A DNA stretch of 54,064 bases from Acidobacteriota bacterium (lineage in GTDB: Bacteria; Acidobacteriota; Terriglobia; Versatilivoradales; Versatilivoraceae): NCBI GenBank assembly GCA_022821775.1, contig JAJECY010000019.1, forward strand, positions 1-54,064, read 5' to 3'. Position 1 is the stretch's first letter. Each line of letters begins with the position of its first letter. Below the pieces are notes generated by a model. It saw only the letters and a program-made list of their open reading frames with translations. It had not been told where the DNA came from and did no database searches. A program made the position numbers and the translations under genes. Shown piece by piece: positions 33,209 through 41,887 of the stretch.

Positions 33209-34714
33209 TCAGACCAGGATTTCCTTCATCACCCGGCCGCCCAGGTCGGTGAGGCGCTTGAAGCGTCCGGCGTGGTAGTAGGTGAGTTGCATGTCATCAA
33301 GCCCCATGCAGTGCAGCATGGTGGCATGCAGGTCGTGCAGGTGGTAGACGTTTTCAGCGGCGTTGATGCCCAGTTCGTCGGTGGCCCCAACCACCGTGCC
33401 GCCCTTGATGCCGGCCCCGGCGAACCACATGATCATGGCGTCCTTGTTGTGGTCGCGGCCCGGGTTGGACCGGAAGAAGTCCATGGAGTTGTCGGCGGTG
33501 CGGCCGAATTCTCCGCCCCAGACCACCAGGGTTTCGTCCAGCAGGCCCCGCTGCTTGAGGTCCTTGAGGAGACCGGCCACCGGCTGGTCGGTTTCCAGGC
33601 CCCGCTTGCGGTGCTCCAGGGCGATATTCTCGTGGGAGTCCCAGCCTTCGCAGTAGATCTGGACGAAGCGCACCCCCCGTTCCACCAGGCGGCGGGCCAT
33701 CAGGCACTTGCGGGCCATGTGCTCCGACATGGCGTGGTTGAGCCCGTAAAGCTCCTTGATGTCCTCCGGCTCCTTGTCGATGTCCAGGGCCTCGGGCACC
33801 GCGAACTGCATCCGGAAGGCCAGCTCGTAGTTCCGCATGCGCCCCAGCAGGTCGCTGTTGGAGGGATGGGCTCCCAACAACTTCCGGTTGAGCCGGTTGA
33901 GCAGGCCGATGCTGGCCTCCTGCCGCTGCGGGGTCACTCCTTTCGGGGGTTGCAGGTCCACGATCGGGACCCCCTCGGAGCTCAACAGGGTACCCTGGCA
34001 CACGGCCGGCAGGTAGCCGTTGGAGTAGTTGACGGCTCCTCCCTCGATCCCCCGCCGCTTGTCGGGCAAGACCACGAAGGCCGGCAGGTTCTGGTTCTCG
34101 GTGCCCAGTCCGTAGACCGCCCAGGAGCCCAGGGAGGGGCTGCCCGGAATGGGGAGTCCGGTGTTCATCAGGAAGCTGCCCACCGGGTGGCTGCTGGAAT
34201 CGGTGTGGAGGGACCTGACCACGGCCATGTCGTCGACGCAGGTGGACAGATGGGGGAAGATCTCGGAGACTTCGATGCCGGACTTGCCGTGCCTGGCGAA
34301 TTTGAAGGGACTCCCAACGTAGATCCGCTTTTCCAGGCTGCCGTAAATGCGGGTCACCGGGGTGCCGTGGTAGCGGTCCAGGGCCGGCTTGGGGTCGAAG
34401 GTGTCCATCTGGCTGGGAGCGCCGAACATGAAGAGAAAGATGCAGGACTTGGCCTTGCCCGGCAGGTGGGGTGGCTTGGGGGCCAGTGGATTATCGGCGG
34501 TGCTGGGGGCGGCCAGCAGGCCGTCCTGGTAGAGCATGGAAGAGAGCGCCACCGATCCCAGCCCCTTGCCGATGCGGTAGACGAACTCCCGCCGCCCCAG
34601 GCCCGGGTCGTTTGCCGACGGCACGGGCTCGACGTCGCTGCAGAGCTGCACCCCGTTCTTTCGCAGGAGCAGTTGGCCCTTGCCGGCTCTTGCGGGTTGC
34701 CTGTCGTGTTTCAT
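33209..34714 (-). CDS. DUF1501 exported protein (sulfatase-like fold)
   Basis: A 501-residue DUF1501 protein. A Tat-like motif, GRREFVYRIGKGLG, lies near residue 40, so export in folded form is likely although the start is long. CIFLFMFGAPSQMDTFDPKP is the hallmark opening of the domain, with VVWGGEFGRTADNS and GRDHNKDAMIMWFAGAGIKGG further on; these resemble alkaline-phosphatase-superfamily metal sites. Function is unknown. It is almost always encoded next to a cytochrome/DUF1549/DUF1553 protein, as here, 16 bases downstream of it. Confidence 0.92.
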   Translation of the reverse strand: MKHDRQPARAGKGQLLLRKNGVQLCSDVEPVPSANDPGLGRREFVYRIGKGLGSVALSSMLYQDGLLAAPSTADNPLAPKPPHLPGKAKSCIFLFMFGAPSQMDTFDPKPALDRYHGTPVTRIYGSLEKRIYVGSPFKFARHGKSGIEVSEIFPHLSTCVDDMAVVRSLHTDSSSHPVGSFLMNTGLPIPGSPSLGSWAVYGLGTENQNLPAFVVLPDKRRGIEGGAVNYSNGYLPAVCQGTLLSSEGVPIVDLQPPKGVTPQRQEASIGLLNRLNRKLLGAHPSNSDLLGRMRNYELAFRMQFAVPEALDIDKEPEDIKELYGLNHAMSEHMARKCLMARRLVERGVRFVQIYCEGWDSHENIALEHRKRGLETDQPVAGLLKDLKQRGLLDETLVVWGGEFGRTADNSMDFFRSNPGRDHNKDAMIMWFAGAGIKGGTVVGATDELGINAAENVYHLHDLHATMLHCMGLDDMQLTYYHAGRFKRLTDLGGRVMKEILV

Positions 34715-34730
34715 GGTTTCCGAACGCCTC

Positions 34731-37355
34731 TTATTCCAGGTAGATGAATTCGTTCATGTTCAGCAGCACCAGGCAGAGCTCCTGCAGGTTCCCCTGCTGT
34801 CCCTCCAGTGAGGAGGCCCCCCCGGAGGAGTCGGCCAGCGCCGCCGGCGTCAGGGAAAGCCGGCGCGGCGCCGGCCGCAGGAATGCCAGGCAATCGGCCG
34901 CTTCAGAAGAATCGGGGTCGCGCTGCAAGGCCAACTGGAAAGCTCGCTTAACCTGCAGGGCCACGTCCTCGCCCACCTCTTTCCGAATGCGGGCCGCCAT
35001 GGCCTGAGCCTGCTGGTGGGCGAAGGTTCCATTGAACAGGGAGAAGACCTGGCTGGTGACGGTGGTGACGTTTCTGACGGCGCACCGCTCGGAGGTGTTG
35101 GGTCCGTCGAAGACGGTCATCATCGGGAGCTGGAAGGACCGCATCTGCAGCATGTAGAGGCTGCGCCGGTTCCTGTCTTCCTGGGGAGAGGGCTCCCACC
35201 AGGTGCGAGAACGCTTCTGCCACTCGTCCTCGGCCGCCGGGAGAAAGGGCGGACCACCCATCACCGGATTCAGATTGCCGCTTACCGAAAGCAGGCTGTC
35301 GCGGATGACCTCTGCCTGGGCCCGAATGGGACTGCGCTTCCAGAGCAGCCGGTTGGAGGAATCGATCTCCTCGAACGCCGTGTTTTCGGGATTTTCCACC
35401 GACTGGCGATAGACGCTGGAGTGCAGGATGAGGCGGTGCATCTCCTTGACGCTCCAGCCCCCGTCCACGAACTGCCAGGCGAGCCAGTCGAGCAGGTCCT
35501 GATGGAGGGTGCCGCTGCCGTTCCTGCCGAAATCGCTGGCCGTCCTCACCAGGCCCTCTCCGAAATGGTGCTGCCAGATGCGGTTGACCATGACCCGGGC
35601 CGTCAGGGGATTGTCTCCACTGGCGATCCACTCCGCCAGCAGCTTGCGGCGGCTCTGGCCCAGCCCGTCCATGTTGGCGGGCTTGGAATGGCCGGTGATC
35701 GTGCTCAGGAACCCCGGCTTGACCTCCTCGCCCCTCAGCTTGAGGTTGCCTCCCTTCAGAACATAGGTGGCCACCGCTCTTCGCAGGGGCGCGTCGGAGG
35801 TGAGGTAGGCCATGGCCTTGTAATAGTCGGGGCTGCTCGGATTGGCGAAGCGGGCGGTCTGGCGTGTAATCAGAGCCAGCCGATCCTTCTCCTCCCGGGT
35901 GTAGAAGTCCCCCTTGGCGAATGGCATCCGCTTGAGATCGGGAATCACCCAATCCTTGAGGTCCTGAGGACTCATGAGAATGTAGTGGGGCGCTTCCCGT
36001 TCCTTCAGCCCGGCCCTGAAGGCCGCGGCGGCCTCCTTGCGGTCGGAAAGCACCCGGTCCCAGGCCTCGGATTTTTGTTTCCACCACTTTGGTTGCTGGA
36101 CAGGAGTTTCGTACTGGGTGAACTTCAGGGGCTTGGCGCTGAATGTCAGCGGCGCGAAGAAGGCTTCCAGCCGGTAGTAATCCCGGGTGGGAATGGGGTC
36201 GTACTTGTGGTCGTGGCAGCGGGCGCACCCCAGCGTGATCCCCAGGAAGGTTTCTCCGGTGGTATCCAGCACATCGATCAGGACATCCCGCCGGCCTTCC
36301 TCGGCGCTGCGTTCCACCCGCACTCCCAAGGTCAGGAAGGAGGCCCCTATCTTCCCCTCGTCTCCATAGGCCCGGAAGGCATCGCCCGCCAGTTGCTCTT
36401 TGATGAAGCGGTCGTAGGGGCGGTCCTGGTTGAAGGCCCGGACCACGTAGTCCCGGTAGCGCCACATGTGGGGCCGCGGATATTCCAGCCCGCCGCCACG
36501 GGTGTCGGCATAGCGCACCAGGTCCAGCCAGTGCCGTCCCCAGCGCTCGCCGTAGCGGGAGTCGGCCAGCAGCCGCTCGACAGCCCGGGAGTAGGCCTCG
36601 GGCGACGAATCCTCCAGGAAGCGGACCATGTCCTCGGGAGTGGGAGGCAGCCCGATCAATCCGAAATAGAGCCGCCGCAGCAAGGCGCGGCGAGACGCGG
36701 GGGGCGCCGGCCGCAATTCCTTTTTCTCCAGTCGGGCCAGGATGAAGGCGTCGATGGGGTTGGCCACCCAGTCCTGCTGCTTGACTTGCGGGACTTCCGG
36801 CTCCTTGAGCTCGGTCCAGGGCCAACCGGGCTTGTCCTCCTGCTTGCCCCCGGCCTCTTCAGTGACCGGCATCCCGTCGATCCAGCGGGCAATGAGATCG
36901 ATCTCCTCCGCCGACAGGGCATCGCCGCCCAATGGCATGGACGGCTGCCGCTTCCCACTAAGGCGAAGCATCAGCGGGCTGGCGGCGCTGTTGCCGGCTA
37001 TGACGGCCGGTCCGTCCAGAGCGCCTCCCTTCAGCAGCGAGTCCACGGTTTCGAGGACCAGGCCGCTACGGTGGGACTGCGAACTGTGGCAACTGCCGCA
37101 GTTGCTCTCCAGGATGGGACGGATGTCCTGCTCGAAGCCGGGAGCGGCATCGGTCGGGCTGGAGGCACCCAGGCTGGTTCCATTCAGTGCCAGGCTGAAC
37201 AGTCCCAGGCCGATCCAGGTCAGGACAGACCCCGGCCGGCGGCGGCATGGCAGACCGAACCAACGCAGACAGGCCGAGGCTCGAAGTGTTGGTGCGCTGG
37301 GATCCACTCCGATACCCCCCTTTGGGCTGACTTTGGGACCACTGCAATGTGTCAT
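34731..37355 (-). CDS. Planctomycete-type cytochrome c / DUF1549 / DUF1553 protein
   Basis: An 874-residue exported protein. An N-terminal leader (about 42-64) precedes a cytochrome domain with heme motif CGSCH (86-90). DUF1549 follows with LRRLYFGLIGLPPTPED and a second CARCHDHKYDP motif, and DUF1553 forms the C-terminal half with NPLTARVMVNRIWQHHFGEG. A GTG at 37307 preceded by a G-run is an attractive alternative start, since a consensus-like TTGACA at 37369-37374 would then act as a -35 box. The protein is probably a periplasmic heme enzyme of unknown reaction working with the DUF1501 product. Confidence 0.92.
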   Translation of the reverse strand: MTHCSGPKVSPKGGIGVDPSAPTLRASACLRWFGLPCRRRPGSVLTWIGLGLFSLALNGTSLGASSPTDAAPGFEQDIRPILESNCGSCHSSQSHRSGLVLETVDSLLKGGALDGPAVIAGNSAASPLMLRLSGKRQPSMPLGGDALSAEEIDLIARWIDGMPVTEEAGGKQEDKPGWPWTELKEPEVPQVKQQDWVANPIDAFILARLEKKELRPAPPASRRALLRRLYFGLIGLPPTPEDMVRFLEDSSPEAYSRAVERLLADSRYGERWGRHWLDLVRYADTRGGGLEYPRPHMWRYRDYVVRAFNQDRPYDRFIKEQLAGDAFRAYGDEGKIGASFLTLGVRVERSAEEGRRDVLIDVLDTTGETFLGITLGCARCHDHKYDPIPTRDYYRLEAFFAPLTFSAKPLKFTQYETPVQQPKWWKQKSEAWDRVLSDRKEAAAAFRAGLKEREAPHYILMSPQDLKDWVIPDLKRMPFAKGDFYTREEKDRLALITRQTARFANPSSPDYYKAMAYLTSDAPLRRAVATYVLKGGNLKLRGEEVKPGFLSTITGHSKPANMDGLGQSRRKLLAEWIASGDNPLTARVMVNRIWQHHFGEGLVRTASDFGRNGSGTLHQDLLDWLAWQFVDGGWSVKEMHRLILHSSVYRQSVENPENTAFEEIDSSNRLLWKRSPIRAQAEVIRDSLLSVSGNLNPVMGGPPFLPAAEDEWQKRSRTWWEPSPQEDRNRRSLYMLQMRSFQLPMMTVFDGPNTSERCAVRNVTTVTSQVFSLFNGTFAHQQAQAMAARIRKEVGEDVALQVKRAFQLALQRDPDSSEAADCLAFLRPAPRRLSLTPAALADSSGGASSLEGQQGNLQELCLVLLNMNEFIYLE

Positions 37356-37620
37356 ACTGCCCGGCGGTTGTCAAGCGAAACAGGGGTAGGACAGCGGCGC
37401 ATCGGAAGGAGTGCCGTGGCGGCGGAGGGCGTGGGCGGCTGCCTGACCACAATGGCTTGACCTGCCTTCCCAAACGCGCCAAACTACCCTTTTTCAGTGA
37501 GCCGACACCAGGCAAGAGACATTTCCGGACGGCAGCCGACCCCGACTGCAGACGGGGTGCACGCCGCCGGAGTTCATCTCCCTTGCCTGGAGCACCCCGC
37601 CACCCATTGGAGGAAACGGC

Positions 37621-38883
37621 ATGAACCCGAAACGGGCACAGTTGCTGTCTGACGGATACGTGATCCTGCGCCAGGTCGTTCCCCCCGAGCAACTGGATCG
37701 TCTACGAAGCGATATCGAGACGGTGGTGGCCCGGCAGCGGGCCGGCGACCCCGAATGGGACAGGACACCGCAGCCGAGGGCTTCCATCATCGACCAGGTT
37801 GATGCGGAGACCATCGGCGCCTTCGAGTTCCTGTTGCACCGCAACACTCATGGAGTCAGCGCCGAGGTGCTCGACTGCCCGACGGAGGCGGTGGCCTCCA
37901 ACCAGGCCCTGGTCATCTGCAATCCCGAGTTTACGCCGGAAGCCCCCCCGCGACCGGGACAGCACTGGGGAACCGACCCCCGCAACTGGCACCGCGACGT
38001 GCGGCCCGATCGGGACGGACCGCTGAGTGCGCACATCGAGGATCAACTGGCCAACGGCCCGGCCTACGTGCAGTGGAACATCGCTCTTTACCGGGACCAC
38101 ATCCTCTACGTGGTCCCGGGCAGCCACCGCCGTCTGAGCACCGAGATCGAGTCTTCCCACCTTCAGGGGGAGCGGGGCACCACCAGTCCGGTCCCGCAGA
38201 GCATCCCCGTGGAACTGGGGCCGGGGGACGGCGTGGTCTACAACAACCTGATGCTCCACTGGGGCAGCAAGTACGGACCGGAGAAGAAGCGCCGCACCGT
38301 CCACCTGGGCTATCGCTCCTTCGGCCGCATCTTTCCGCGCCAGCAGTGCAACCTGCCCATGGGCTTCTGGGAGCGGTTCGCCGCCGGGACCCCGCAACGG
38401 CGGGTGGCCGAACACTGGTTCGGACTCTTTCAAGCCGAGTTTGCCACCATCGAGGAGTTTTTCCGCGCGGCCCTGTCGGAAAACGGGGAAGCCTTTCGGG
38501 CCCGACTGAGCCGCCTGCATCCGCCGGAGAACGGGCGGCGGACCTGCCTGATCCTGTTGGCCAAGCAGGCCCTGGCCCTCCACCGGCAGAGAGGATCGGC
38601 GCACGGTGACCAGGCCGGACAGTCGGTTTACGACTGGCAGCTTCGGGAACTGGCTTCGCGTTTCAGCGACCGGGAACTGGATCTGCTGTGGCGGCGTTTC
38701 CAGCCCATCGACCAGGCCCTGAGAAGCGGCGCCTCCAGGCATGTCTCCGGTTTCCTGGGACCGACCACCGACTACGAGTTCGAGAGGGTTCCGGCGGGGA
38801 TGACGGCCGAGGGGATGTGCGCCGAGATTCTGGGTCAGCCGCAGCAGTTCTTCCATTCCGGCCCGACGCCGCTTCCCGCCTGA
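37621..38883 (+). CDS. Phytanoyl-CoA dioxygenase (PhyH)-family oxygenase, long form
   Basis: A 420-residue Fe(II)/2-oxoglutarate enzyme. Iron ligands are His124 and Asp126 (WHRDV) and His213 (LHWGSK); Arg224 or Arg225 should hold 2-oxoglutarate. DGYVILRQVVP at the N-terminus is typical. About 120 residues beyond the double-stranded helix core form an unassigned helical tail. Substrates of PhyH relatives range from lipids to ectoine and phosphonates; none is indicated here. TTGGAGG lies about 7 bases before the ATG. Confidence 0.88.
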   Translation: MNPKRAQLLSDGYVILRQVVPPEQLDRLRSDIETVVARQRAGDPEWDRTPQPRASIIDQVDAETIGAFEFLLHRNTHGVSAEVLDCPTEAVASNQALVICNPEFTPEAPPRPGQHWGTDPRNWHRDVRPDRDGPLSAHIEDQLANGPAYVQWNIALYRDHILYVVPGSHRRLSTEIESSHLQGERGTTSPVPQSIPVELGPGDGVVYNNLMLHWGSKYGPEKKRRTVHLGYRSFGRIFPRQQCNLPMGFWERFAAGTPQRRVAEHWFGLFQAEFATIEEFFRAALSENGEAFRARLSRLHPPENGRRTCLILLAKQALALHRQRGSAHGDQAGQSVYDWQLRELASRFSDRELDLLWRRFQPIDQALRSGASRHVSGFLGPTTDYEFERVPAGMTAEGMCAEILGQPQQFFHSGPTPLPA

Positions 38884-38958
38884 TTCCGGCTCCCCTCGAC
38901 GGAAGACACGACACTTAGGGCAGGCACAATCGGATGCAACATTGAAGGAGGTTGTCCC

Positions 38959-40284
38959 ATGACCAGTCGACGCGCTTTCCTCAAACAACTTGGCGCCGTA
39001 TCGGCGGTCTCGCCGCTGATGGGCGCGGCGATGCCGGCCCGGCCTTCTCCCAAGGAAAATGACGCCATGGCCCGGACGCTCGAGGGGTTCGAGCCTCGGG
39101 GCTGGAAGCGGCACATGCTCATTCAGGGAGACGGCAAGGGAGGCTGGGTGGTTCGGAAAGCCGAGATTAATTTCCACCACTACACCCCGCCGGGCCGCCG
39201 CCCCCACCCCCTCCAGGGACAGGGGATCTGGGCCTTCGGCGTGGTCGAGATGGACAACGGCGAATTGGCCCTGCTGGCCAGTTGGGACACCGACAGCGAC
39301 CAGACTCACGGGACCGACCCGACCTGTGAGGACTTCAAGGGACCCATCGCCTGCGAGAAGCTGATGATCGCCTTCAGCAGCGACAAGGGGCAAAGCTGGA
39401 CCAATTTCCGCCGGATCGAGGGAGGCGAAGGTCGTCCGGTGCAGTTGACCTACCTGGGCAAGGGGAACCTGACGTTCCAGACCGATCGGGTGAAGCCCAT
39501 CCTGCAGTACTTCAGCAGCGACTACGGGCGGACCTGGGAAACCAACGAGTTGCCGCCAAGCTCGGAGGGGAAACTCTTCTCACCCTGTGACAGCAACAAC
39601 CTGGTCGACCGCGATGCCGAGGGCGTCGCCGTCCGACTGGCCCAGATCGGCTACCAGTGGCCACAGGAGCCTTCCATCGGAATGGTGCGCTGGTCCGAGG
39701 ACGGTGGGCGGACCTGGGGCAAGGAGGTGGCTCCACCCCAGTGGCAGTGGCCGGTGGAATATCGCGGGCGAACCTACACCATGGCCACCAACGAAGGCTC
39801 CCTGGTGCGGGCGGCCAACGGCTGGCTGGTAGCGGCACTCAGGACCGATCTCCATCCTCGGATTCGGCCCCTCAACAACGGCGGGCTGGCCGGCACCGTC
39901 GTATCCATCTCCAAGGACGAAGGACTCACCTGGTCGCCGATCAAGGTGCTCTTCGAGGCCGGACGCCACCACCCCCACCTGCTGCGACTGCCCAACGGCG
40001 ACATCGTGATGACGGTCATCCTCAGACAGGACGTGGAAAACGGCAAGCTGGCCAGCTACCGCCGCGGCTGCGAGGCGGTGATCAGCCGCGACAACGGCCA
40101 GAGCTGGGACGTGGCCCACCGCTACATCCTGGACGACTTCGAGTATTCCAACGGCCTTCCGCTGAGTACGGCCACCGGCCACCTCTACTCCACCCTGCTC
40201 GAGGACGGCCACATCCTCACCTGCTACGGGCACTATCCCTCCAAGGGCGCCTGCCTGATTCGCTGGAAGCCGACCGAGGCCTGA
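38959..40284 (+). CDS. Tat-exported BNR/Asp-box propeller, sialidase-like without FRIP
   Basis: A 441-residue propeller protein. It opens with a Tat signal (SRRAFLKQLGAVSAVSP) and has AAGGAGG seven bases upstream. Five Asp boxes are clear: SSDKGQSW, SSDYGRTW, SEDGGRTW, SKDEGLTW and SRDNGQSW. The FRIP/YRIP motif of true sialidases is not present; the equivalent area reads GIWAFGVVEMDNGELALLAS. Catalysis on sialic acid is therefore doubtful, and it may act on another glycoside or only bind. It lies between a PhyH oxygenase and a GSDH-like propeller gene on the same strand. Confidence 0.85.
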   Translation: MTSRRAFLKQLGAVSAVSPLMGAAMPARPSPKENDAMARTLEGFEPRGWKRHMLIQGDGKGGWVVRKAEINFHHYTPPGRRPHPLQGQGIWAFGVVEMDNGELALLASWDTDSDQTHGTDPTCEDFKGPIACEKLMIAFSSDKGQSWTNFRRIEGGEGRPVQLTYLGKGNLTFQTDRVKPILQYFSSDYGRTWETNELPPSSEGKLFSPCDSNNLVDRDAEGVAVRLAQIGYQWPQEPSIGMVRWSEDGGRTWGKEVAPPQWQWPVEYRGRTYTMATNEGSLVRAANGWLVAALRTDLHPRIRPLNNGGLAGTVVSISKDEGLTWSPIKVLFEAGRHHPHLLRLPNGDIVMTVILRQDVENGKLASYRRGCEAVISRDNGQSWDVAHRYILDDFEYSNGLPLSTATGHLYSTLLEDGHILTCYGHYPSKGACLIRWKPTEA

Positions 40285-40416
40285 GGCCGCCCATTGGAAT
40301 TGCCGCTGCAGCGGGAGCCTGTAATGATTCAGAAGGTTTCGTTGGAACGGCAACTCCACAGGATGGACTTTTGGCGAATGACAGGTTTTGGGAGAAACCC
40401 GGCCATCGCTCATCCC

Positions 40417-41868
40417 ATGCGACTCCTCTTTGCCGTTGCTTTCGTGGTCGGCGCCTCCTTTCCAGCCTTCGTCTCTGGCCAGGCCAAGGACCCGCTGGAC
40501 TCCTCGAAGGTGCTGAAACTGACCACTTTCGCCACCCATTCTTCAGCCGCCGCGCCCGAAGCCGCCATCGACCTGACCCACGCAAGGGACGGGTCCGGAA
40601 GAATCTTTGTGAGCACCAACGAGGGCAGGGTCCATGCCTTCTCTTCCAGCGGAAAGTCCCTCGGGACCTTCCTGGATTTCAAAACGGCCCGAGTTGCCGA
40701 CTTTGAAGCTGCTCTGGATTTCACAACCAACGGGCTCTCCTACATGGCATTCCATCCGGACTACGCCAGAGCCGGCGCTCCGGGAGAAGGCAAGCTCTAC
40801 ACCCTCTACAAGAGCCGGATGCCGGGAACCCGCGCCCCTGACTACAGCGGAGCCGCCCTTGCGACCAGGCCGGGAGACGTTCTCAGTCAGTACGCCCTGG
40901 TCGAATGGACCGTCGACCGGAACGATCCCAACCGCATCGACACCGAATCGCGGCGCGAGGTGCTAAGGATCGAATTCAGTGGTCCGGGCCCCACCGTCCA
41001 CTCGGTCGGAGAGATCAGCTTCAACCCGTTCAGCAGGCCGGGCCAGGGCGACTACGGGAATCTCTACCTCACACTGGGCGACGCCTTTGCCGGAGGGGCC
41101 TTGAAGAACTTTCAGTTCGTGCAGGACCGGGACAATCCGTTCGGCAAGGTGCTGCGCATCAATCCGCTCCGGAAGGGCGACGCCCCTTATTCCGTCCCCT
41201 CGGACAATCCATTCCAGGATGGCGGTCCCCTGCTGGACGACGACGACAATGCGGAAGAGATCTTCGCCTGGGGCCTGCGCTACCCCCAGAACTTCAGCTT
41301 CGCCAGGGACACTCGAAACAACCCACGCCTGATCGTATTCGACATCGGCGCCACCGACTTCGAGGAAGTCAACATCGTAGACCTGGGCGACAACCACGGC
41401 TGGACGCGCTACCGCGGTCCGGTCGAAGGAAACCCGAAAACAATCCTGAACCTGCCGCCCCGGTCCCGTCTCGAGTTTCCCGCCGCCGTTTATGACCACA
41501 CCATACCGGCCCTTCCCGGCGAGACTCCCAAAAAGGGAAGCGCGGCCATTACCGGTGGGTTCGTGGTCTCGGATCCTGCAGATCCGGGTTTCCAGGAGCA
41601 ACTGATCTTCGGCGACCTGGCTCGCTGCGCCTTCTTCCACGCCGACTTCGAGGCGTTGCTGGCAGCCGACGCGGCCGATACCCAGGCGCCCGTGCGCGTG
41701 ATGGCGGTGAGTGTCGACGGTGGCGCCCCCGGACTCTTCTGCGACTCGATCGGCAAGGATCGCGGCGATGCCCGCTTCGGCGTGGACGAGAGTGGCCGAC
41801 TCTTCATTATCAGCAAACAGACCAACGCCATCTATCTGACCAACCTGGTCGCCGACCAGGCGCCCTGA
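40417..41868 (+). CDS. Glucose/sorbosone dehydrogenase-like exported propeller (PQQ-type family)
   Basis: A 483-residue exported protein. The start at 40417 puts a good signal peptide (MRLLFAVAFVVGASFPAFVSG) at the N-terminus; upstream in-frame ATGs at 40324 and 40378 are possible. The propeller contains NGLSYMAFHPDYA, GNLYLTLGDA, NPFGKVLRINP, EIFAWGLRYPQNFSF and GDNHGWTRYRGP, all hallmarks of the GSDH family. Members oxidise aldoses with PQQ in the periplasm. No PQQ biosynthesis gene is in the window. The stop faces the convergent symporter gene 19 bases away. Confidence 0.88.
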   Translation: MRLLFAVAFVVGASFPAFVSGQAKDPLDSSKVLKLTTFATHSSAAAPEAAIDLTHARDGSGRIFVSTNEGRVHAFSSSGKSLGTFLDFKTARVADFEAALDFTTNGLSYMAFHPDYARAGAPGEGKLYTLYKSRMPGTRAPDYSGAALATRPGDVLSQYALVEWTVDRNDPNRIDTESRREVLRIEFSGPGPTVHSVGEISFNPFSRPGQGDYGNLYLTLGDAFAGGALKNFQFVQDRDNPFGKVLRINPLRKGDAPYSVPSDNPFQDGGPLLDDDDNAEEIFAWGLRYPQNFSFARDTRNNPRLIVFDIGATDFEEVNIVDLGDNHGWTRYRGPVEGNPKTILNLPPRSRLEFPAAVYDHTIPALPGETPKKGSAAITGGFVVSDPADPGFQEQLIFGDLARCAFFHADFEALLAADAADTQAPVRVMAVSVDGGAPGLFCDSIGKDRGDARFGVDESGRLFIISKQTNAIYLTNLVADQAP

Positions 41869-41887
41869 CCCCGGGAGGGGTGCACGG

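Noticed and set aside
35016-37460. 814-codon + strand open frame opposite the DUF1549/DUF1553 gene
   Set aside because: No recognisable domain or leader, while the minus strand has heme and DUF motifs throughout.
40417-41868. Calling the GSDH-like protein a true PQQ glucose dehydrogenase
   Set aside because: The family includes members without PQQ and other aldose specificities, and no PQQ gene is in the window.
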